A stretch of DNA of 64,000 bases from Spirometra erinaceieuropaei (lineage: Eukaryota > Platyhelminthes > Cestoda > Diphyllobothriidea > Diphyllobothriidae), in NCBI GenBank assembly GCA_902702965.1, contig CACRXP010000038.1:1477459-1541458 (forward strand), given 5' to 3'. The notes beneath the pieces are model-generated. The model was not told where the DNA came from. It saw only the letters and a program-made list of their open reading frames with translations, and searched no databases. Within the stretch, counting starts at the first letter, position 1. Every line of letters begins with the position of its first letter. Below, one piece after another: positions 57,080 to 64,000 of the stretch. The position numbers and the translations under genes were made by a program.

Positions 57080-58190
57080 GTTAGAAGTGATTACGTGAGT
57101 AGGCTTATAATATTAATTGTCAACCAGCATACTCCCAAGGTATTTCTGTCACACCAGGCGGCCGACTTTTTAATGCGCGTCTTTTCGGCCGCCTACCAAA
57201 AAACTGCATTCGCCAAAAATGGCTGCTTATTTAGTATGCATTTCTTATTGATTTTTAATGACCTTATAAACTCGGGTTAATTTTATGGAAAATATCCTCC
57301 CTTGTACTCATTTGGCATCTAATCACGTCATCACCAAATTTCATACTCGTAAAACATCTTTCAGTTTAAAAAGTTTGTAATTGTGGGATTTTTGAAGACC
57401 TTAAAATGTCTTTTCAAGTATCATCATGTTTGTCCGTTTATTGATGCTTCTAATGAAGTATGCAATGTGGTCCATCTGTATTGCACATTTTTGTTAGCAA
57501 TGTATGGCAAGTCAATAACATGGAAAATGCATGCTTTTCCCTACATGAAAAGTATACAGCCTAAAAACTACTAGAACGGCAAATCGGGTTCGAAATTATT
57601 CGGCAATTGGAAGTTTTTTTTCTAAAAAATACAATACAGTAGTCTTTCGCCATATCGCACTTCGACTTTATCGCCTCACTCTATCTGCAAACATATCTAA
57701 ATGTGTATTGCCGATGTTTTCGCTGGTTTGCGGATTTCCGCGGAAAATAGGCCTTGTGGTTTCTGGTACATGCTTCCTCAGCTGGTTGGCCCAGTTGATT
57801 TTATACATAGGATGGATGCTATTGGCTATGTTTTTGCTAAATATATTACGATGTGTGCAAAACTGTACTGCGTACTAAATAAAACTCCTCAATGATATAC
57901 GATACGTACATTTGTGTGTAGTATATCAATAGTATGTTTGCATACATGACTATGACGAGTCTTACCTGACATCTAAGATAATATAAAGGGCTTCTGTTGT
58001 ACTACTGTTTGCGAAATGTTTACATGAACGTGAAAGGGTTTATAAGGGCTTATAATGTGTAAAAAATAACTGTAAAACATATGGTTTTGCTTCGCGAATC
58101 TTAATTTTGTGCGGGGTTCTGGGTCGCATCCCCCGCCGTCGAGGAGGGACTACTATATACCCTTTCTTCTAGTAGCCTATTATAGGAGGG
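57080..58190. mobile_element. Palindromic MITE family, partial copy split by a nested MITE
   Basis: The left part (57080-57636) follows the family from agcatactcccaagg through gcaaatcgggttcgaaattattcggcaattgg. It resumes after the nested element at 58156 (tataccctttcttcta), matching ttatacccttccttcga of intact copies. The rest of the right arm is lost. Confidence 0.65.
57637..58155. mobile_element. 519 bp pogo/Tigger-type MITE, nested
   Basis: The ends are cagtagtctttcgccatatcg and, inverted, tagtagtccctcctcgacgg, flanked by TA on both sides (57635-57636 and 58156-58157). CAGT-beginning TIRs with TA duplication are typical of pogo-like non-autonomous elements. No transposase is present. Confidence 0.72.
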
Positions 58191-58267
58191 TTTAATTTAT
58201 TACATAATCAAGGCAAGGGATGGTATTTTGTGCATACTTTTTGAGATTTACAAGGCCGCCCAAAGTC

Positions 58268-58460
58268 AATGAAAAAATACGTACTGACAGTTCGACCATC
58301 GTAACCGACGACGCCCAACATTCGTTCCACAGGATGAGAGCAGGGACGGGGACCTAGGTGAATTAGTTTGTATTGATAGTGGGTTTGCGGAGCATCTACG
58401 GCACTTTCTTCTTCCCCACCTGGGCCCATTGCCAAAACAGAGTCAAGAAGGCGGGTGGTG
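58268..58460. repeat. Dispersed repeat C, copy 3
   Basis: Begins actgacagttcgaccatcg and ends aaaacagagtcaagaaggcg; it matches 15128-15330 and 15618-15790. Confidence 0.65.
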
Positions 58461-59543
58461 ACGGGCACGGCGGAAATCCGCATCTAAATGTACTACCACA
58501 CTTCCTGGTCCATATATTGACTAGAGTTCTACACAATAGCAAAAAGAAAAGTTGTGCGGATCTCAACTGGCGCGTCACGTGCATATACCCCAAATGTCCG
58601 CTGTTTTACTGCAGATTTAGTCGTTCCATTTCCGTGAAAGTAGTGAAGTTGTCAGCATCAATCAGGGACGCGCAGAATATTCCACCCTCCCTCATGACTT
58701 TTCTTTGGAGGAAAACGAAAGATGTGGGTTTTCATCAACGAATTGACTCAGCAGGGAACTTCCTGAAGATATGTCTTTCACTTGATCAGGGGCGTATTCA
58801 CTACAGGCCTTTCTTGTGGACTTCCATCTTCTTCAGCGACTACGCTTTATGCCTAGGTGGGAGTACGAATATGATCCAAGCCGGCTCCTGTATAAAAAGA
58901 ACGTCTGAGCACTGAGTGTACATCCATGAATCGTTGTATGTTGAAGATTTTGATAATCGCAAACTACACAGCGCACCTTTGTTGCCGATTGATTAGGAGC
59001 ACCGGAAACCGCAAAGTCTTCACTGAAATTTCGATGAAACCCTAATGCTTAGGGATCCCGCCGGCGCCATTAGTACGTAGTACTTTACTGGAGAAAAAAC
59101 TTCTCTCGATACACAGGAAATTGTGTGTTTTTAATTGCGTCTGCCAACCATATTTCCTCTGTCTCTGACTCCGTGAAAACTTATTTCTGTGATGTCTCTG
59201 CCAATGAAACTAAAAAATCGTCCTCATGCGGGCCAATCGCATCCCGAAATATAAAGAGAAGAGATTCTGCAAACCAATTTTCTGCATATCATTTTGCAAA
59301 CCCTCCTTAGCACTCCATTTTTCTGACTGGTTATCATACTGCACATTACACTACTTTTTGGATGTTATTCTGCCGGAGGATCATCTAAAGGTTTTTTAAC
59401 GCTTTTCTGATTATGTTTTTTATGTGGTCAGTTTTATATACGCGTACATGCGTCATGTGGTTCTATAAATTAAGCTTACTTATCTGATACGACATTTTCT
59501 GCCATTTCATTTTTCTTAAGCAAATAGTTACCTGTAAACAGCG

Positions 59544-59578
<35 letters not shown>

Positions 59579-60488
59579 TCAGGAACTTTTTTGTCTTTTC
59601 GTTTAACTGAACTTCGTTCATTAGGGATTGAATGTTTCGATCGATGCATTTGGGCAGGTTTCCGTGTTGTTGGAAGCGTTTCATGGGTTTGTGCATGCTT
59701 CACGAGTTCCCTACCATAATACCTAAACAGAGCTGATTGACGCTTAGAGGTTCTACTTGATTTAACTATCTTCGTCGTTAGTGGTTGGTATTAACTCATT
59801 TTGGTTTATAGTTGTGCAGCCCTCAAACGTCAACTGTTTGCACGAGTGCATCGGAGGCCTGTTTCTCATGGATTCGAGTTTTTTTTTTTACTTCCGGTTG
59901 TGCGCTTAACTCACTCTTTTTTTCTAGATGCGGTAACTGTCCTTGTTTTTTGTCTTTTCGATCAATGGCCTCGGTTGTCTTTCGGTCGCTCTGTGTTTAT
60001 CCGTCTATCCCATCACTTCCGTCCATTCCTCACCTCCATGACTTTTTTCAGCGGTCTAGTATGCCATTTTACCTTGTACCTAAGACCACTTTCCTCCCTA
60101 CACACCTTCTGATTGAATCTTGCCAGTTTTATTTTACGTGGTCGGCTGACCGAACCGATTGGTGATCAACTGTGCAGAGGTTACCTGCATGAAAACACAT
60201 GGTGCTAGTCGTCCCCAACTTATCCGTCTGGTGTGAGCCTATCGTTATATGTGCTCCCTCAGCGAATGCCTGCTATCTTCGTTTGATAAGCAGCGCGCAG
60301 TGGATTTTTGTAGTCATGCGCGGCTATTTCCTCCCGTAAAGTTGAGAGTGGGGGTAAGGTTAAGATGTAGTTCGTAGCGCATGCTTCCTGACAATGGGTA
60401 ATACTTCTTCGGTCGTTTTACGTACGGACTGGTAGTGATACAGCATCCTACTGACTGACCGACGCTTCCTTATTTCCTCTATATTAAG
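58461..60488. other. Intron 5 of the PHF20-like gene, with a (CTA)n run
   Basis: The CTA trinucleotide run is at 59545-59576. Open frames at 58373-58915 and 59801-60165 have no recognisable motif. Confidence 0.4.
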
Positions 60489-60778
60489 CCTCCTGCCGCC
60501 AAAGGGCGAGCCGTCTCAAGGTGAACCTGACAGCCTCACTGCCGTTACATCCTCTTCGTCGGCAGCATTGTCATCACCACTGCCATATTCGACGAAGTTG
60601 GATAAGGACTTCTCGCCTCCATTGTCCCAACGGAAGCCGCAATTTCCTCAGCTGGCGGAGCCTGTCACAGATTTGGCTGAGGTTGTCCCACCTGAATCGT
60701 CCGGGCTCCCGTACTACGCCTCTACCCTACCCATCTCCTGTTCTGCGTTGGAAAGCGAGAATTCGTCTATTAAACCAG
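60489..60778 (+). CDS. PHF20-like protein, short linker exon
   Basis: The acceptor is tttcctctatattaag and the donor CCAG|GTTCAC, phase 2 in and phase 1 out, matching both neighbours. The reading is Pro/Ser-rich (SSAALSSPLPYSTKLDKDFS, EPVTDLAEVVPPE). No domain is recognised. Support is phase agreement, an open frame and codon-like composition. The donor is weak, so the 3' edge could move. Confidence 0.65.
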
Positions 60779-61039
60779 GTTCACTTCGCTTTCCCACTTT
60801 TGCTTTTTTCTCATTCGCTTGCCTTCAAGCAACTGCATTTTACCTTAGCCTTGTCCTACTGACGAGAATTTTGCTGTCCAGCATTAGGACTGAAAACGAT
60901 AGTTTGTGACATCATACCTAAACGGAGGGGGAAGCAAGGAATTATTTGATGGTGGTCTCTCCCTAATATGACTTTTATGGTGATTTCCAGCTCTCATAGA
61001 TTCAACCCCTTCACATATGCGTAGTACAAATAGACAGTA

Positions 61040-61560
61040 AAAATCACAGTTACGATAACAAACGTGTTAAATCCAGAGGGGAAGTCTGGGGTGATGTATC
61101 GTATCCCGTGCCAAAACTGTCCCCTTAACTACGCAGGCCAGACTGAACGCATGCTCGGATCGCGCGTACACAAACATAAGCTGGCTGTGCGACGAGGCGA
61201 CGAATAATTACAAATGGCTGCCCACACCTGCGAAATAGGTCACGAGTTTAACTTCGCAGCCACCAAAATAGTCGCCCACGCCGGAAACAAAACATTTCGA
61301 TAATTGATTGAAGCCTGGGCCTCGGATGAGAACGCAGCCAATCGATTTATTGACCCGGCGCCGGCGTACAGAGCCCTGGACAGTCACCTCTAGTCTCGCG
61401 CCATCGATCGATATTTGGCCAGCACACTCCATAATTATTGCGTGTTCTTTTGTTGCTACCATCTCTGACGATGGACCGCTGCACGAGTTCGAAAACTCAG
61501 GACAGTAAACTGTTCCGGTGCTCGACCGACCATCTTCTTCACATGCACATCCCCCTTTTT
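61040..61560 (+). mobile_element. Penelope-like element 3' end, GIY-YIG remnant (family A)
   Basis: Reads GVMYRIPCQNCPLNYAGQTE then RMLGSRVHKHKLAVRRGDE, with internal stops, then LIEAWASDENAANRFIDPAP. It is the sister copy of 2626-3140. After the coding relic, CTGACGA (61465-61471) and GAAA (61491-61494) outline a decayed hammerhead with a pairable helix II (GGAC/GTTC). Confidence 0.82.
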
Positions 61561-62165
61561 CGGAAATCCTTCTCAGGCCGCTCAGGTTGCATGTTTTTAG
61601 TCCTGATAGCAGCTTCTGCTCTGTAGTCCTGTTTTATCAGTCACCAAATGACTATCTTCACACTACTAACCGCACTTAGCTGTCACCAACCCCCCCCCCC
61701 CATCACCGCAGCATTCATCAATGCTGAGACCTTGTTGACGAATCGACACCGACAGCAGTATGCGTCAGAAGTCACTTAGCTTGTTATATTTGATCAGACT
61801 AGCTCCGAACCGTGAATGAAATCAGTTATTCGCTGACGTCGTAAACGTTTTTAATGCAGAATGCCACTCATGTTAATCTGACGTCAAGTCGAATTCAGTA
61901 GCGCGCGCATGATAATTAGTATTAGCATTAGGCACATCTTCCTAATCGAAAACAGTTTGCTAACTTTGGCTAACATCTTGTTGGACAGACCAGCTACTGC
62001 GTATGGTGGTAGCATGGTGTCGAATGCCCTATAATTAGAATGAAGAATTAATAAGTTCGAGTCTATTCTCTCGTCTTTTTGAGTATGAACAGTCCCACTG
62101 ATAGTTTAAGTCGTTTGTTCCTCATCTTCGTCCTCTCCAGAATGATCTTTTCTTTGTCACCTTAG
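61561..62165. other. Intron 6 sequence, nothing recognised
   Basis: A C run is at 61690-61701. Otherwise it is featureless to me. Confidence 0.35.
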
Positions 62166-63136
62166 CTGCAAACAAATTGGAGGCATCGCCGTCCTCATCG
62201 TCCCTCACGCCGATAAAATTCGAGTCTTTGGGTTGCACCCCAGAAAAACTCCCTCCCTTCTCATGGGTGTCTGAATGCCATCAGGGTCAGCAACACCCGA
62301 CCGGCCGGAGCGCTGACTTTCCTGCTTCTCATAAACCCTCACCCATGAAGTCCACAGCCCCACCACTTACAGACCTAGAGAACCTGGAGGTGAACGTCGT
62401 TGGACCGTTGGAACAGATGCTGGACGCAATTGAACAACATCTGAACCTGCTGGAGTCTGAACTCCGTCGTTTGGAGGAACAGGAGAAGGTAGAAGCTAAA
62501 CGCCGCCACGCGGGGGAAAGAGTCTTTCAGCCTGCAACGGCGGCGGCGCAGGACGACTTCTTTGCTGACGGCGGCGGGGACAGCAGTTGCTGTTTTTCCA
62601 GTGCCTCCTCCTGCTCCTCTCTTTCCTCCTCGGTCACTTCACCCTCCCGCGGCGCGGCGCTAGTCGGCGCCACGTCTGTGTCCTCATCTACCTCCTCTTC
62701 CTCCTGCTCTTCTCCCTCTCGCCCCGCCACGGTTGCTCTTGATCGTTCCTCCTTCTCCGCCTCCGCCGTTGACCCACGTCTCATGCCCATTGGCACTTTC
62801 AAGCAGCAGCCGACGATGACGGCCGTGCGAGGGAGCAATTTTTCCCTGCTTCGACGCTCATCCCTGACTGCTGGTGTCCTGGACCGGCGAGTTGAAAACC
62901 GCAGGCCCTTCTCTTCTACAAGGCGGCATTCGGCGGTCACTGCTCCGTCCTCGCGCTCGTTTCAACCCACCGGCAGTGCTTTTGGGAGGCCGCGTGTCAG
63001 ACCAACCAGCAACGACCAGCAGCAGCAGGGTCGTCTGCGACAGATGTACGCTGACGCCAGGAGGCCCCCTGGTTGGCAGCTCCGTACGGATGATGTCTGG
63101 CACACCAACACCACTAACGATCGCTATCGTCGGTAA
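62166..63136 (+). CDS. PHF20-like protein, last exon with coiled coil
   Basis: The acceptor is ttgtcaccttag. The exon encodes 323 codons with stop TAA at 63134. NVVGPLEQMLDAIEQHLNLL then ESELRRLEEQEKVEAKRR is a clear amphipathic coiled coil. It is followed by a long Ser-rich tract (coded by about 62590-62730) and an Arg-rich, RG/RP-containing C-terminus likely to bind nucleic acid or chromatin (inference). No AATAAA was noticed in the next 100 bases. Confidence 0.8.
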
Positions 63137-63547
63137 AGCAGAACACGAGATCTGTGTTGTTCATCTCTACGGACGCAATCATGTCCACCTTTGTACATTT
63201 CCTTATTTTTTACTTTGTAAATATTGCCACTTTTACCATATATATAAGTATATATAGAGCTACCAAGTCTGCTGTCTTTTATTTCTCAGCTTTTCTTTTT
63301 ATAAGGCTGCGTCTTTTCGTAGTGCAGTTAAAGGTAGTCGGTTTTCTTCTATCTGTCTGTGGGTTATCAGTCTATCCTTCTTTTGTTTGCACCCAGACCC
63401 TGTGGGCTACAGAATTTTACGGTATTTCCGCCAGCTGGTGCGTGTTTAAAGGGCATGTAGTTACTTTTCATCTCTAATTTCTCCCTGTTTTTTCTGCCAA
63501 GGGCCTGTTCAGTTTGTATATAATCAGAGGGTTTTCGCTGCAATGGT
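63137..63547. other. 3' flank of the PHF20-like gene
   Basis: AT-rich, with TATATA runs near 63238-63257. It is presumed 3' UTR and intergenic sequence; I see no clear polyadenylation signal close to the stop. Confidence 0.4.
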
Positions 63548-63798
63548 AGGGGGCGCTCCCGATCGTTCTTACGGAACGTTCTTATGGACTCTCTCCCTCG
63601 AGCCTAACCAGCAGCCGCACAGCGGAACATGATATATAGGCAGAATGGTATTACCGACAAAGACAAGGGAGACTGGAATGGCCATTTCTGGCTTATTAGC
63701 CGTCGTCAGCCAGTCATACCCAACCCCGAGGTGTGGAACACCCGATGCTCGAACTCGCGACCTTCTTGCTAGAAGTCCACGCCTCTAACCACTGCGCA
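63548..63798 (-). repeat. tRNA-derived SINE, reverse copy
   Basis: Complete body in reverse (aggggg-cgctcccgatcg, gcagccgcacagcgg, ggcttattagccgtcgtcagcc), then the inverted head through box B (gctcgaactcgcg) to ctctaaccactg, where it stops just short of box A. Confidence 0.8.
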
Positions 63799-64000
63799 TT
63801 TGTACCACTTCTTCAGGAGATTTCTGTAGCTCAGTGATGTCGAGTGTCTGGATTCGTAGTTTTTTTTATAAATTCGACTTCGTCGTGGCACGCATTCGTT
63901 TGGGGTAGTCCTGAATGCAATCCGGTTGTTTTAGCTCCTTTTGACCACCGCTGGCAGTTTTAACTACTGCTGATGCTTGCCGAAAATTGGAGTTCCAGGT

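Larger units (their letters stand above)
43478..63136 (+). other. Gene span: PHF20-like chromatin reader, seven coding exons
   Basis: The exons are 43478-44329, 46602-47176, 49390-49639, 54003-54516, 55569-56343, 60489-60778 and 62166-63136. The junction phases are 0,2,0,1,2,1 and every pair agrees, giving about 1,400 residues ending at TAA (63134). The order of domains is Tudor-like, C2H2 finger, PHD finger, post-PHD helices, coiled coil. PHF20/PHF20L1 proteins read methylated lysine within the NSL complex of the acetyltransferase KAT8/MOF in the nucleus. Only one Tudor-like domain is seen. A polypyrimidine acceptor at 43439 just upstream of the ATG suggests a separate 5' untranslated exon. 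Confidence 0.75.

Noticed and set aside
58373..58915. 180-codon frame in intron 5 of the PHF20-like gene
   Set aside because: No recognisable motif, overlaps repeat C at its start and has no convincing splice context.

Overview
The window looks like a gene-poor, intron-rich, repeat-laden flatworm genome. I favour a cestode of the large-genome (diphyllobothriidean) kind. This is an inference from gene structure and from the transposon types: Penelope-like elements with GIY-YIG endonucleases, CR1/RTE-type non-LTR elements, Helitron remnants, tRNA-headed SINEs and TA-targeting MITEs. There are no prokaryotic operons, rRNA genes or CRISPR arrays.

Two host genes can be reconstructed, both on the + strand, from splice sites whose reading phases agree. 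Gene 1 (2129-31976, nine visible exons, probably more beyond the left edge) encodes a receptor-type guanylyl cyclase: part of an ANF-receptor-like ectodomain, one membrane helix, a kinase-homology domain, a dimerisation coiled coil and a cyclase domain. Every catalytic residue I can align in the cyclase domain is substituted although the frame is open to the stop, so the protein looks like a pseudo-cyclase. Two of its introns appear to be GC-AG introns.

Gene 2 (43478-63136, seven exons) is a PHF20-like chromatin protein: a Tudor-type domain, a C2H2 zinc finger, a PHD finger split by a 4.4 kb intron, a conserved helical segment after the PHD, low-complexity linkers and a C-terminal coiled coil. 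PHF20 proteins belong to the NSL/KAT8 histone acetyltransferase complex. The first of the two usual Tudor domains is not visible.

The rest is introns and intergenic DNA filled with old mobile DNA. (i) At least ten Penelope-like element (PLE) fragments, mostly 3' ends. Two PLE-derived sequences carry well-formed hammerhead-ribozyme motifs at 17714-17757 and 21524-21567; related PLE ends carry decayed ones. (ii) A foldback element at about 23714-24288 has hammerhead-like cores facing outward at both ends. (iii) A family of ~970 bp, almost wholly palindromic MITEs (43-1015, 4009-4980, 28693-29627, 49745-50708, plus partial copies) has TA target duplications; one copy can be compared with an empty site and another is split by a nested pogo-type MITE. 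(iv) A tRNA-derived SINE family, a second tRNA-headed repeat duplicated in direct orientation, Helitron remnants, two non-LTR reverse transcriptase fragments, a 178 bp hairpin MITE, degenerate TTAGGG-like tracts and several trinucleotide arrays.

All calls are from reading the sequence. No alignment, folding program or database search was run. Exon edges rest on splice consensus and phase agreement and are good to the base where both agree.
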